Below are positions 11,770-24,560 of a stretch of 64,000 nucleotides of DNA, piece by piece. The notes below the pieces were generated by a model, which made no database searches, was not told the DNA's origin, and worked only from the letters and a program-made list of their open reading frames with translations. The DNA is from Arctopsyche grandis. Lineage: Eukaryota > Arthropoda > Insecta > Trichoptera > Hydropsychidae. The translations under genes and the position numbers were made by a program. Location: NCBI RefSeq assembly GCF_051622035.1, contig NC_135360.1, positions 10,220,001-10,284,000 of the forward strand. Reading direction: 5' to 3'. Numbering within the stretch: the first letter of the stretch is position 1; each line of letters opens with the position of its first letter.

Positions 11770-12740
11770 TAAAGGACGGATCTCATTAGGGCAATCTCAA
11801 AATACAAAACACGTTCCAACGGTTTTTTGAAAGCCAGATAGCAAAAAAATGGTTTTTCTACGAAGTTTTTATACGAATGGTCAATAATATCCATAGCGCC
11901 AAAAAACCACCTCGCCCTGATTAATATTCATTCTCCAATCATCACGACAGTCTTCAGATGTACAGTTTTGTGTAGGATGAATATGTAAAGCATGATACGT
12001 ATACATACATGTTAACACAAATGGTTTATCAGTTGTGCAAAAACATGTGTATAAATCGATTGATCGTGTAAACGTCATAAAAATACTACGAACTTTAATA
12101 TACATTATTTGATAAAATTAATCGATGTTTAATTCATATCCAATATTGCAATTCATTTTTTACTATTATGTAATCTTCGAGTGCATACCTACGTTTGATT
12201 ACATTGAATGCTTGATTGTATTAATCGATAGGTAGGTACATATTATATATGTATGTAGGTAGGTAAGTACGTAGTTTACATTACTGATTAGTGCTGGTCT
12301 TTAAGCACATCGATCACATTTTGCAAACAATGCAATTCGTGACGAACGATGATTTATTTCACGGTATCCCAAACCGTGGTCTTATCTACAGTTCGCTAAC
12401 ATTTAATTACTATTATCGAAGATTATCATCGGTTTATGTTTTTATTTATTTTTTTGCTATTCATATATCGACGCACTTAATCGAGGGGTCTTAAGATTAA
12501 TTTATGTCGTTTTAAATGTATTATGGACATATATCGTTAATTATTATATTGTGCGTGGAAAACAACATGTTCCAGTAATTCTCACGATACGTATAACGAT
12601 TGTAAAAAAGTGTGAAATTTCTAATTTTCACGTATGTAGATAAAATAATATGTCCCTCTTGATGAACTCAAATAAAAATTGGGTAACCATTTACGAAAAT
12701 AAGTTTCAGCGGATATTTTCTGTCTTTTTTTTGTCCTACA
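11770..12740. other. AT-rich DNA, nothing recognised
   Basis: Contains TACATA/GTAGGTAGG microsatellite near 12235-12275. No exon or element was identified. Confidence 0.4.
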
Positions 12741-12744
12741 TAGT

Positions 12745-13585
12745 AAGTAGGAGAATCGGTGACCCGACAAAGCTGCGCACGATATTGCCGCTCCGACAAA
12801 CCCGCGCAGGACATTGCCGCGTCAACAAACCCGTGTAGAACAATCCCGTCAATGGAGCGCCAACAATGTCTCTCAAAACAAAACTAAATTTAATTTAACA
12901 AAACAAAGGTTCTTTTTAGGACAGGAAAAAGAAGTCTATTTGAAAAAGAATGAAAAGTAACTGTTACAGAAAATGTGTGCGAGTGCAACTATTTTACAAG
13001 GACTGATAATTAATCAGGCTTCGGCGGCCAGGATGCAGGACCCACAAAAATGGTTCACTATTGTCAACCTTTTTTTACTCTCTTGCTTTGTAGGATAATA
13101 GTAATTGACAATTTGAACCATTTTTTGTCGGTAAAAGCAACTTGGCCGCCGATCTCTGCTCATAATCAAACTTAGGTGGCCAGAATGCCGCACAAAAAAT
13201 GTTTGTAGTGATCTATTTTTTGTGGGTTAAAGCATCCTGGTCGCCTAAGTCTGCTCACAATATTGAACAAAGCATTGGACGTAAAGCTTAATGACGGTTT
13301 GGCGAAAGTTTAATTTTTGCCTTTTGTCGGAATTCCGCTATGGTTTTTTATTTATAAAAAAATATTTTCATTTCAATCGGAAACTTCCATAAAACAAATA
13401 TTATTTTATAATTTTATGAAAAGTATGTAGGTCCAAAACTATTTTTTGTCAATGTTGGGCACACGTCACTCTGATGTCTAATTATAAGTTTGTTTTAATT
13501 TTTATTGGATATAAAATACAATATATTGGAATTTAATTTTGTCCTATGCGCGGCTTTGTCGGGGTCCCAGGAGAACCAGATTGTA
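12745..13585. repeat. foldback element with internal minipalindromes
   Basis: The outer arms are complementary: GACCCGACAAAGCTGCGCAC at 12761-12780 and, read backwards from 13545-13580, GACCCCGACAAAGCCGCGCAT. Inside lie two short palindromic units, 13015-13162 and 13168-13256, each built from GGCGGCCAGGATGC / GGTGGCCAGAATGC and CACAAAAAATG with complements. Next to the left arm a 29-bp unit is repeated three times (12764-12850). No coding capacity. Confidence 0.6.
12764..12850. repeat. three tandem copies of a 29-bp unit
   Basis: Units start at 12764, 12793 and about 12822 with CCGACAAAG, CCGACAAAC and TCAACAAAC; each continues with CGCGCAGGA-like sequence and ATTGCCGC. They are subterminal repeats of the foldback element. 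Confidence 0.7.
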
Positions 13586-14304
13586 ATTTTTTCTTTTTTT
13601 TTCAGTTAGTAATAGTATGTAGCTATATCTACATATAAAGTAAAACCAGTATTTCATAGTATCTCATTTTTTTTTTAAATCATTCCTCTGGAATTCTCTA
13701 CGTAGGTACAGATAATTTTAATGTGTCGTGTATCTTATCTTTATATTCTGTAGATTTTTCTCAAGTTCGCTCTGATTCGTACGTATTAATCAATGTCTAA
13801 GGTTCGTCATAATTACAAGATATTAGATAAGATATTGTCATGACCGCCTATCAGTTATTCCGATATATGTATATATACATACATACATGCATATAAAACT
13901 AAAATCTCGCCAATTCATTTGCGGAAAAGCTCCTGAAAATGGGCGTAAACCCATAATTTGCAATTTGGAGTCGGAAATCTGTTGTACAAAATTATGTATT
14001 AAAAAAATCCACGCTGACATCCCATGCGACTGTTAAAGTTAATGTCTAATTAAATATATTGAACTGAAGATTATTTTCATACGGTAATATCATTTCTACA
14101 ATAAGTCATCTCATCGGTAAATACATACCAGAGTGACAGCTCATATCTAATCTCGGATGGAAACAAATGATAAATCGCATCCAAATCATCATCAGATTGT
14201 TGAAATGCCTGTTTACGTAGTATAATAATTACTTATGCTGAATTATATACATAAGGATGTGGGTAGCTCACATTCTCTACAGAAGCGCTGTAATCGTTGT
14301 ACTT
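13586..14304. other. AT-rich DNA, nothing recognised
   Basis: CATACATA microsatellite at 13862-13885. No coding or structural signal. Confidence 0.4.
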
Positions 14305-14312
14305 ATCATAAC

Positions 14313-14414
14313 TAGTCACCGGAGCCTGAGGGGGCCGTGTATTGTTCAAAGGTTGTAAATGCATTGTTAAAGGTTTGCCGAACAATGGATAGCACTGTGA
14401 CTATCCTACCTCTA
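14313..14414. mobile_element. hAT-like MITE family F, copy 2 (102 bp)
   Basis: Left end TAGTCACCGGAGCC; right end read backwards TAGAGGTAGGATAGTC. Exact 8-bp flanks ATCATAAC at 14305-14312 and 14415-14422. The interior GGTTGTAAATGCATTGTTAA and GGTTTGCCGAAC match copy 4 at 63545. Confidence 0.85.
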
Positions 14415-14422
14415 ATCATAAC

Positions 14423-15529
14423 ACAAGGTTCACCAAATACAACATTACACGAAATCAGCTGGAGGTGTGAGTCGGATTTCCCAAGACGACTTCGATATTC
14501 TCAATGAGATTAGCAAATATAATAAATTAATAACTCACTCAACGGCGATAAGTAACTAAATTCCAGTACGCAATATACCGAATAATGATTTTTTTATATT
14601 GAAAAGAGACTGGATGCATCCAAAATAGACTAGCCTAGAATGTAAGCTAATTATATCTTTCCACGTCTAAATATGAATTTAATTTTGCCCTTGCTATCTC
14701 AACCTTCACCTACAATAGTGCTGATACGAACTGGACACCGAATGAACTCTATGCTAGTATGTATGTACATACATATATTAAACACTTGATGAACGTAATG
14801 GTTGTGTGCGAGCCACAGTTCGCCAAGCGTTTAAGGAAATTCCAAATGGTAGGAAATCCAGCGTGTCAAATATAATATGCCCGAAGCATTGTGGTGTTCA
14901 CCGTTCAATGCTAATTCGATTCTTTTGAAGTTCGCACAGGATCAGACGTGTTGTTTCTGTTGAATTCGTCGAACCAATTTGAACGTTTAATGCACATCAA
15001 TTTATCCTGTTTGTTTTTATTTTTGGTCGAGAATTTCATTTCCAACCGGTTCCAATCCGTTCGATAAATGAAAATGGTGGGGGTTGTTCCAAAAATATAA
15101 TATGTTCTAAAAGTGTCGCCTACTTTCCAGATACACGAATAGGAAGCATCTAACCTAATTTTCCAAGCGTGTCTACGTTAATTTGTGCGTGATAGCATCT
15201 GGAACGCATTGATGGTTACGAATCCCCCTTAAACAGTGGTTTTAAAACTCTTTTGGTTTAAAAACTTATTTTAAAACAAAGCTTCTAAGTAGGGTGATCG
15301 TATTTCCCAGGACTCAAAACGGAACCCTCCGCAAAAAATTTTCCTCCCCCTATATAAAAAAAATGTGTTGCACGTCTAAAATTTTTATAATTTTCCCCTC
15401 AAATATCATAATATTAATATATATATTTTTTCAGAATTTACATTTCTTGTGTACAAAGAAAATATGCGCAGCCGGTTGATTTTTTTTTCTTAAAAAATAA
15501 AATAGTCACAAAATAATTTAATATACATA
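14423..15529. other. DNA without recognised gene
   Basis: Moderately A+T rich, with a TATGTACATACATA tract at 14757-14775. No supported exon. Confidence 0.4.
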
Positions 15530-15765
15530 TAATTTCGAAAGAGACTTTGTATGTATGTAAGGCTTGTTGGTAATCGAAAAACAAATCAAAGTTTTGATGA
15601 CGACGATTCGATATGGTTGAGTATTATTTTTTTTTCGATTCAAATAAATTTAATAATGAATATTATTATTATTTAACAAATGAATATTAACTATTAGATT
15701 CGCCATGTTTAAGCTGTTTATATTACAAACACTGAGCGAAGCCGGGCAAAACAACTGGTTAACAA
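15530..15765. repeat. interspersed repeat D, copy 2 (inverted relative to copy 1)
   Basis: Reads AATTTCGAAAGAGACTTTG ... TTTTCGATTCAAATAAATTT ... GCCATGTTTAAGCTGTTTAT, the reverse complement of 7040-7265. It keeps ACTGAGCGAAGCC from the hairpin loop but lacks the second stem arm. Confidence 0.65.
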
Positions 15766-16011
15766 ATAAAATAGCCACAAATTTTCGCAAAAAGATATTC
15801 TCGGTTTCTTTTAAATAGTTGCAAAAATTATGTGCAACTGAAAATTTTGATTTCTTCTTGTGTAATTTAATTTTTACCAGAACTTACATTTCTTTAAAAG
15901 AATAAAATGAAACAAGATAAAGGAAATATAATATAATATTGTATTTTAGAGTGTATTAAAAATAATTTTGATGAAAATAGTAGCACAAAGCGATATTTTT
16001 TCACAAAAACA

Positions 16012-16213
16012 TGAGCCGTTATAATTGAAACTGGCATAAGTTCACTTTTCTAGATTTCGAGAAATCTCGCAAAACATTAAATATAATATTTTGCGTTTAA
16101 AAATATTTAAAAAATACTCACGACCTGTAATGCGTTTATTCTGCTTTTCCGAGAAGCAGTGTTTTTGGAAATGAAAATTTGACTTCCGCAACTTTCTAAT
16201 GTAACGGCTCATA
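16012..16213. repeat. GAGCCGTTAT palindromic MITE, copy 1
   Basis: The ends are ATGAGCCGTTATA and, at the right, TAACGGCTCAT. Subterminal words (GAAACTGGCATAAGTTCACT, GCGTTTATTCTGC) are shared with 46095-46348. No target duplication could be assigned with confidence. Confidence 0.7.
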
Positions 16214-16529
16214 TAACAAAATAAATAAATTTTCTTTAAAATGAATATACATATGTATTGTATGTATATGTTTATTTATATCATAATATTTGTTTTCGGG
16301 AAACAAGTTAATTCGGAAAAACAAAGAAAAATATGTAAATAAAAACAATGTCTGAAAATTAACGCAAAGCACGTAAAAAACGGGACTTTCCCGTCCAAAA
16401 CGGGGTGTATTGTTACGCTACTTGTCTGTCTTAAATATGCCGAAGGCTAAGTTTTTCCAAAAAACGCATTAATTTTTACTATAAACGGTGTGGATTAAGA
16501 CTTCTTTTTATTTCATGAATAATGTTTTT

Positions 16530-16935
16530 TTTTTTTTGGACTTTTGGACTGCGGCTGGATATTCCTATACAACACGCTTCAATTCGTCTCCGTTTTGCTC
16601 AACGTTCATCCATCTCACCGCACACATCTTTCTAATTTCAACCACTCATCTTCTTTTCAGCCTTTTACATTCTCTCATGTACCATTCCAGCACTTCTTTT
16701 GTCCATTGTTCTAGCCACGTCAACCGCCAACTGCCATTTCATTATCTTCTCAACTATCCCTGTCATACTTTTCACCCACTTATTCCGTTTCCTATTTCTC
16801 CTCGTTACACCGAGCATATAGTGTTCCACGCTTCTTTGATTTCATTGAATTTTGTGCAACATTTTGGAGTTTAATGTTGAAGTTTCACACCAATGCGTTA
16901 TCACTGGTAAAACACATTAATCGAAAATCTTTTTA
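16530..16935 (-). pseudogene. decayed LINE reverse-transcriptase C-terminal fragment
   Basis: On the minus strand the sequence reads LPVITHWCETSTLNSKM, then after an in-frame stop VEHYMLGVTRRNRKRNKWV, then MTGIVEKIMKWQ, and after a frameshift WTKEVLEWY. This is the order found at the C-terminal side of non-LTR retrotransposon RTs: a (Y)GxETWTL block, a LGVTRRDR-type block, a KWQWAGH-type block, and a VLEWRPR-type block. At least one stop and one frameshift make it a dead fragment. The + strand ORF of 128 codons over the same bases is its shadow. Confidence 0.8.
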
Positions 16936-16974
16936 TTCGAGCAGTTTTGGAATTTTTTTGCTAATGCTATCAAC

Positions 16975-17260
16975 TGCGGGGTTGTGGGTTCAATACCCGG
17001 CCTTGTGTTGCTGACCAGACCTTGGATATATGTGACTCCAGGTCGATCGTTTCCTATCAGAGTTTGCCAATTTTTCGATTTCATTATTGAAACGATTCTT
17101 AACTTATTGGTAACATATCCTCATTTTGCACGGTTATTTGCATATATGTATGTAATATTATAATAATGTCATACATTTATATAACGTAAATATGTAAAAA
17201 TTTGGACATAGGCTTTGGGCCAAAATCCGTAAATGGTAAATATGGTCAAATATATATATG
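16975..17260 (+). mobile_element. tRNA-derived SINE, copy 1 (5' truncated head)
   Basis: GTGGGTTCAATACCCGG resembles a box B; the tRNA-unrelated body follows (GCTGACCAGACCTTGGATAT, GACTCCAGGTCGATCGTTTC, CAGAGTTTGCCAATTT), closely matching the copy at 30265. The tail is A+T rich. Confidence 0.75.
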
Positions 17261-17737
17261 CAACCATAGATTAAGTATTTAAGAGATCACTTGGAAATTT
17301 TGCAAAAATAATTCAATCAATATATTACAATGTATACTAATATATACATACATATATAAAAATAATTGCCTACCTACCGTTTCCAAAATTGTACAAAAAA
17401 AGATTCAGGAAGTTGCATTTTTCAACATGTTACTCGTGTGGCTGGGTTGGATCATGTTTGCAGAGCTGTGTTCATTCATATGTTGTGTACTCCGAAAACT
17501 TCTATCACAATAATAGTCGATGTTGTCAATCAATCATATTTGCGCGGACGATTTAACCAACTGTTGAGTTGAGGACACAAGAAACCAGTTTGTAACTGTG
17601 CTCAATTCCATTCCTTTTTTTTGTGTTCTCCACAACTCTTGCACTCATGCAAATTTGAGGAGACTGTTGATTGGGTCTTGCATCTGGTCACTGTCAACCT
17701 TGTCCTTTCAATAATAATTATGCGAGGGTCTTTCGTT

Positions 17738-17757
17738 GGGTGTGTGTGTGTGTGTGT
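17738..17757. repeat. (GT)n microsatellite
   Basis: About nine GT units. Confidence 0.9.
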
Positions 17758-17759
17758 AC

Positions 17760-18440
17760 ATATTTAGGCGTGCATGCGACATGTGTTCGAATCGGGATGT
17801 GACTCCCGGGAGACGACACTGAATTACTGGATAAATTAACGTGGCAGCCGACTAGTGTCTGCTTATAAATTGATACTTCATGATAATTAATCTTAGCTAC
17901 CCACCTCTATAAATATCGAGGTATAGAAGTTCCGGCAAATTTTGATACAACGTCCTAATATAGAATTTCGTGAGAACTACTCTACCCAATGGCAGTCCTG
18001 TTTAGGCTCAGTTCGTTTAAAATTTCAGAAATAGTCTCATTCAGATTATTTATTTCATAGTCTTGATTTTGGTACCTGAAGTGAACGAGAGGTTTTAGAC
18101 TTACATAACCATTGTTTGTTCTAAATTCTCTTTTCCACGAATACCCAAGGTGGTTCAGTTACTGTGAGTACGCAATTTGATTACTATTTGGATTTTATTG
18201 CAAAATCGATCTTGTACCTACTTTTTTTTGACCAAATATACCCAACCTTCTATTCTACACCAACTCCCTACATCATTTTGTAATATTTAAATATTAATTT
18301 AAAGGAATTCCAAACTAAATGAGAGAATGGATCAAATGTCGACCCATTTGCAAACAGTATTGAGTAATCTATTGTATTATACATAGTCGAAACTAGATTT
18401 TCAAACCATTCGAATATCAAAACTTTTAGACATTTAGATT
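17760..18440. other. DNA without recognised gene
   Basis: No ORF or splice pattern of note; mixed A+T-rich sequence. Confidence 0.4.
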
Positions 18441-18448
18441 CTAATACC

Positions 18449-18567
18449 GGGTTGACACAAGTGCACTGAGATTGAGTCCGCTAATTTGGTCTCTCGGACA
18501 TTACGAGCAATGTCCGAGTGATCAAATTAGTGGACACGGTCCGAGTGCACTCGTATCGTGTAAACCC
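18449..18567. repeat. short palindromic MITE, about 119 bp
   Basis: GGGTTGACACAAGTGCAC at the left and GGGTTTACACGATACGAGTGCAC-type sequence read backwards from the right. The inner arms TCCGCTAATTTG..TCGGACATT and AATGTCCGA..CAAATTAGTGGA are also complementary, so nearly the whole unit folds into one hairpin. Superfamily not assigned. Confidence 0.7.
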
Positions 18568-18569
18568 TA

Positions 18570-19236
18570 TTTAATAGTGGAATATATGTATTTAAGTATT
18601 TACTACTTAAATATTACTACGTAAATTGTACATATCCATTTCGAAATACAAAATGTGTTTTCAAAAAAACTTGTCTTGCAGAGATTGCATTTATATTTTT
18701 GAAAAGTAACCGCAGTGCGGTTCTTTTCTGATTGCAGATCCATATGTATGTATGTACATATGTATGAATCAATGACGTCATTGAATTTTATGAATTCATT
18801 TATTATAATAATTTGCACGTGATAAAATTTTCTTATTGTGACTTCGAATACATACATATGTAAGTTAGATTCAACATATTTCAATATTTCAAATGGTGCA
18901 AATGAAGAATATTTGAATTTAAAATATCAAAATGAATAAAATGCATCTATCACTTGAATCATGGAATAAGAATTTAGTAGATTAGTGTGCAGAGTGGGGT
19001 TTTTGGTCCCTTCTTCTTTGACATCTTCCTTTGTACTCTTTGGTTCTGCTTGATACGTTTCGGTGACACGTACTGATGTATAATATGAATACATCTTGTC
19101 GGTTACTGCTGTTTCGATACGTCACTAACACTACGGAACATGGAATACTATTGTTATTTGCAAAAAAAAAACATCCGCGACTCGCCGCCCTTTAATTATT
19201 ACTACAAATATTTTTGACACGTCAACTATTGGAGAG
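18570..19236. other. AT-rich DNA, nothing recognised
   Basis: Includes a TATGTATGTACATATGTATG tract near 18743-18765. No coding signal. Confidence 0.4.
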
Positions 19237-19239
19237 TAA

Positions 19240-19496
19240 GGGCGTAGACACACAAAGTGGTAGGAGGCACGTGTGTTTTTGCTCTGAGTATATATCCAAA
19301 ATCACCCTCTGGAGTGTTTTTGGATATATATTTTCCTTGTGATCGATAACGGTAATTCTCATATTTGAATAAATGTAGGAGAAATTTGTCGAAATAATAA
19401 GATCATATGCATTAACAATGACATAATACACGCCCATTCACAGCTGGAGTCAATCCAAGCATGCCATGCCGTACGATTCTGTGTGTGTGTGCGCCT
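19240..19496. mobile_element. PIF/Harbinger-like element family E, copy 1 (257 bp, TSD TAA)
   Basis: Left end GGGCGTAGACACACAAAG; right end read backwards AGGCGCACACACACAG. TAA lies at 19237-19239 and 19497-19499. The inner words ATATTTGAATAAATGTAGGAG and TGGAGTCAATC are shared with the copies at 54216 and 60793. Confidence 0.7.
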
Positions 19497-19499
19497 TAA

Positions 19500-20780
19500 A
19501 GAATTTTTTTCGTACTGCTATTTATGTGAGTGCAGTTGCCGGCTTGAGCTGTACTGGTATAAGCGAACCTTTATTTAAAATTTATTTATTTTACTCTAAC
19601 ACATTATACTTGCATATTTTCCAATCCGAGTTGCAGCCCGCTGTCGATCGTTTATTTATCATTCATTTATTCGATTCGTATATTTACATACATACATACA
19701 TTGCATCGGCCTTTTATATCATTGCTTAATATGTATGCAACATTTAGTATAAAATAAATACACGGGTGGTTGAAAATCTGGTTGTTTATTTTATACCCAT
19801 TAGATTTTAGGCGTTGAAAACGAATTTTTCGTGGAGACTTTCCCGTTTAAGGTAATTTGTACTAACTATTTTTCTTTTTTTGTTCCAGTTTCATTTCTTC
19901 AAGACTACATATAATCAAAGACACACATACACACATATTTAACGCATGGCTCGGTGACGTTCAATAAAAACAAAAAAATTAGCGTAACAAAAGTTGTATA
20001 GTGTATGGTGGGCGCTAGACAGCGGCGCGGGATATTCCCCTCGCCCCTGCGCCCCTGACATTGAGCACCCCTGACTTCTTACAAGGTGAGCAAATACATA
20101 CTTTAATTATTCATCGTTTCAAGAATCGCAAGCTAATCTCTAAATCAAAATCATATACAATATGTATGTGTATTGTGAGACTTGGAATCCCAATAAAATC
20201 AATGTCTTCAAAGTCATTCAGGGCAAAGAATAGAAAACTTTTTCAAATTTTATATTGCTGCAAATTTTATATTGACATCAAACACGAAAGTCACAAGTGT
20301 TAATTGGTACTGTTGAGTTTCTGTTTTATCAACACGTCATAAAGTATGTAAATATTCATTGTTTTCATCTTCAGTTTTCATTGTTAGAGTACTTATGATT
20401 AATAATCACACATATCTAATCATTCTTATCACCACTTGAAAGCTTTCTTTATTGCTTTATTTTCATTTTCATTATATTATATTAAAATTTATATATCGTT
20501 ACATTTGGAGCATATAATTAATTGAAAATGTAGGTAAGATTAAGTGAATGTTTAAGATAAAATTCGAGTTGCTACGAATCAGTTTTACTGCAAATTTAAT
20601 TGTATTACATAAATTTCACACATATATATGGTTAGATTATTTTTGTACATCATACTGATGTACTAATAATTTCAAACATTCAAATAGGCACAATTATATA
20701 TAGAATACAATAGAGTCATCTATGGTACAATCAACAAAGTTATTGTTAAAAGCAAATTTGCGAGAAATACATTATTACAA
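19500..20780. other. AT-rich DNA; possible solo hAT end at 20037-20074
   Basis: No gene seen. The string ATTGAGCACCCCTG at about 20059-20072, read backwards, starts CAGGGGTGCTCAAT, a common hAT terminus, but no partner end was found. Confidence 0.35.
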
Positions 20781-20785
20781 AGATG

Positions 20786-21117
20786 TATAGCTCTGTTACT
20801 GAGAGTTGGCGCGAACAAATGCGCTTGTGGTGTGTCGGTGAATAGGTGTATAGCATGCTGTCACACTGCATTCAATAATAACAAACGTGTCTATTATTAT
20901 TATTTTTCACCATCGTAATGGCGGATGATACTTCCACTTATATTGATGACCAAAATGGCTAAGTATGAAAACGATCGGATAAGAGGCAAAATTTTTCCTT
21001 AATAGTAATCGTAAGTGAAAGTAAGAAGAGGTTTGTAATAAAAAAGACGCTTTGTGCCTTTCTTCTGTGCTTCTGTGTGAGTTCGAGAACGCGCCAACTC
21101 TCAGTAACAGACCTATA
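20786..21117. repeat. foldback MITE family C, full-length copy
   Basis: Inverted ends of about 28 bp: TATAGCTCTGTTACTGAGAG + TTGGCGCG at the left and TATAGGTCTGTTACTGAGAG + TTGGCGCG read backwards from the right. The interior carries CCATCGTAATGGCGGATGAT and GAAAACGATCGGATAAGAGG, which recur inverted at 35212-35365 and 57027-57185. The outer TATA may be the duplicated target. Confidence 0.8.
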
Positions 21118-21119
21118 CT

Positions 21120-21350
21120 TACATAGCATATTTTATAAGAATCAACAAATTCGATATGCTAGAAACTTAAATTTGAGAGAAACTGGGAGGGAGGATGCCA
21201 ATTTATTGTATCCGTTACCACTATTAAGCTAGATTAATCGGAAAATTGCACCACCAAGATCTCGCTAGCAGCGAATTTGGCCGGGACTTGATCTCATGAC
21301 CTCTCTACTGATAAGCAACAGCACTTTCAATGACCCACGTTGTGGCTCAA
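21120..21350 (-). mobile_element. tRNA-derived SINE, copy 2 (diverged)
   Basis: On the minus strand a tRNA-like head (GAGCCACAACGTGGGTCATT, GGTCATGAGATCAAGTCCCG) is followed by AATAAATTGGCATCCTC, TTTCTCTCAAATTTAAG, and GAATTTGTTGATTCTTATAA. These match in order the body of the copy at 30265. The family C element ends three bases from its 3' end. Confidence 0.65.
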
Positions 21351-23774
21351 TGGAAAATTGACACAATCTATGTATATCTGATTTTAAATTTTTGAATCAA
21401 AGATTATTCTAGTGCTTTTCTTAGATCCAATCACGCGTTTGAGTCATCTCTATATTCGTCGAAGTGCAAATTTAGTTTAGATTTTAAAATACATATATAC
21501 TTTATATTTACTATCAAAATTGAATTGAATAAAAAGTTACGATTTTTTTACCAAAAAAAAAAAACTGGTGAAAATTATGGTTTGTCAACTTCCGCTTTCA
21601 ACCGCAATCAACGTATGTATACCTTGCGTTGATTTAATGTAATTTATTTCTACATTAAATAATTTGCTTGGGTAAAATTAAAAACACAGTTAATGTACAT
21701 ATGTACATACATATGTTTTTGAATTGAAAATTTGTGGAAAATCAATTTTGCAACAGACTTTGTACAAACAATCAATCAGTAAAAAAAACCTGTTTAAACA
21801 ACGATAGATAAAAAAAATGCTGGTAGTCAAGGAATTGAACAGTCGCAATTAATTTCTAAAACGCCAACAAAGTCATATTCTTTTTATACGTTGCATTATA
21901 TTAATTTGTACAAGCATTTTAAAGGTGGTCGCAAAGCAAATTGCGCGGTCATCTTTGCAATGAAATTATCACTTTGGTCATCATATGTAATTACGAACAA
22001 ATTGGTAAAGAGTTTCGTATCTAATTGAAAGTGTTTACGTTCAAAATCATCATCGCTGTCGTAACATAAACACATACAAATGATTGCGTGTAACATAAGG
22101 TCACCATGAATTTGATTAAAGTAAATTTTTCGTCATTGCATCGACTCTTTTATATCTTTTAATTGAGATATATATGTATGTATATATATTCGCGTCACTT
22201 GACAAGCCCTCCCATTTGTAGATTAATTGTTCCGTTTGGTCCCCTTTTTTGCATACTGGCTACATTATACATTATCAGCGTTGGAAATGTTCTGCAATGC
22301 AAAACTATCGAATTATTGTTTCCATACTGTGTTACAAATTGATGTGCCTGTGAAAATTGTGCCATCATATGTCAGTGTGTAGTGAGTCTGCTTTAGAGAC
22401 ATGTGGGTCATGGAAACTGACTCCCGCACCCGAAGGGATTAATTTAACCGACTTGAAATATTACCGTCCGCACAACATGGTTAAGTCTAATTTCAGTCTT
22501 CTTTACCAGTAGCTGTTAATTAGACGATAGATAAATCAATTTTTAATGTCATATACATTTTATGCGTGCAACGTTTTAAGTGGGTCGCCCAGGCTCATAA
22601 ATGCTTTAAAATTTAGTTGTATATCAAATAGTTTGAAATTGTTTTGTGTAGTTTCCAGTTTTATCTGCGAAATTTTATTGGTATTTCCTGTTCGATTTAC
22701 AAATTACTGGCTGTAAAAATTGTGAAATAACTAGTTAATGCTTCGTGCCACAAGCTAATGACAGAATGATTGTTGAATGAGTTATCGAAATTGGTATGAT
22801 AGCATGGTCATTATTTCTTGTAGAAAATATGGGAAAACTAGTTCTTTTTTTAAATTTATTTCCATATTTCTTATAATCGCTTTGCATAGTCAATAGGTCT
22901 TAACAATATTGTTTGTATGATTATGAAATAAATAAAACAGCACTTCGTCGTATACATATATACATTCAAGAATCAGTTAGTTTTGAAAAATATGTGAACA
23001 TAATTGGTTTTTGAATTTACTATGTATATTCATATTCTACTTGAAAAACTTTCAATAAATATTTTTCTAGAAGTTTTTCTTTCCTCAATAGATTGAACTT
23101 GTCAATTGGCAAGATTTGAAGTACATAGATTAGTACATTAGTGTTATATTGATGAAATACTCTTTTTGATCAATCAATAGTTTGCATTGAATGTGGTAAA
23201 GAATATTGTTAACTTTGAGTAATTTATTTTTATTATATTTAAAAAATTAAAATGAAAATAAACACTGGATTAATTCACATACAATTTGACAGCTTTCTGT
23301 TATTCATATCAGTTAGATTTTAATAATTTAATTAATTGAAAATGACTATGAGCTTCGTAACTGGAATAAAACATTTACGATGGGAAAAATCTGAAACCGA
23401 ACAATTGCATGTACTATTATTTTCTGGAATTTAAATAGGTGCACCGTAATCCGTTCAAGGTTTCCACATAAGGTCAGTCGTAACAAATTGCAGGAAATTG
23501 TGTCAACTATCATTAGCTCATCCTTTATCATCATAAATGTATTGCATGTAGGAGAGACACGTAGATAGTGTATAGATATATACCGGGGTTCTGTGAATGT
23601 GATGCAATACAATGCTCAAATAATACGTAAATCAATCAATAAAACACTACACAAGTTTCAATTATTCAATGGTATAAAATAACACAAACATAGATACATG
23701 AAAATGAGATGTTTATTACATTTTGTACAAAATTAACTTATGGAAATTTTAAATATATCACAAATATAATACGT
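21351..23774. other. AT-rich intergenic DNA, nothing recognised
   Basis: Microsatellite tracts near 21693-21715 and 22170-22190. No exon was supported on either strand. Confidence 0.45.
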
Positions 23775-23780
23775 TTTATT
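23775..23780 (-). terminator. polyadenylation signal AATAAA of the RPB10 gene
   Basis: TTTATT on the + strand, that is AATAAA on the minus strand, begins 11 bases after the RPB10 stop codon. Confidence 0.6.
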
Positions 23781-23791
23781 CAGAATTGTCT

Positions 23792-24090
<299 letters not shown>

Positions 24091-24444
24091 TTATTTGTAT
24101 CTGAAAATAAATTTCCAATATATAAATTTAAAATGTAGCAGGATTTAAAAACAATTTAAAATCGAGGGAAAAATCATACGAGGCAAATACTAATGCCTAG
24201 CGAATTATTTAAAACAATTGAAAAATTGCCAATTTGAGAGAAATATGAAATGCCTTTTAATTAATTGTATTTACTTTCATTCAATTGTTTGATGAATACA
24301 AACTCTATTGCGTATGCGCTTTTTAGAGGTTATGTATTAACATGTCAATGTGCGATCTTGCTGTCTCGCGTTTATTACAATGGATATTGTGATAAACATG
24401 TGTAATATTATTTTAATACAATAATTTAAATGAATAAAAGGCTT

Positions 24445-24560
24445 AATTACTTATATTTTTCGGGGTTTAAAACGCAAAATGACGGAACGCTGACAGACGG
24501 CCGGCGACTACAATGGCGCGCGTAACACTGTTGCCAACCCATGCGGTTCGCCAACATTAA
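24445..24560 (-). promoter_or_regulatory. probable promoter and 5' UTR exon of RPB10
   Basis: A short GC-rich island in otherwise A+T-rich DNA (GACAGACGGCCGGCGACTAC, AATGGCGCGCG). On the minus strand it is followed by a GTAATT that could be the donor pairing with the acceptor just upstream of the RPB10 start codon. The ATGGCGCG word resembles a YY1/Pho core. Transcription start not determined. Confidence 0.4.

Noticed and set aside
16488..16874. 128-codon + strand ORF
   Set aside because: It is antisense to a decayed LINE reverse-transcriptase fragment; the minus strand carries the recognisable motifs.
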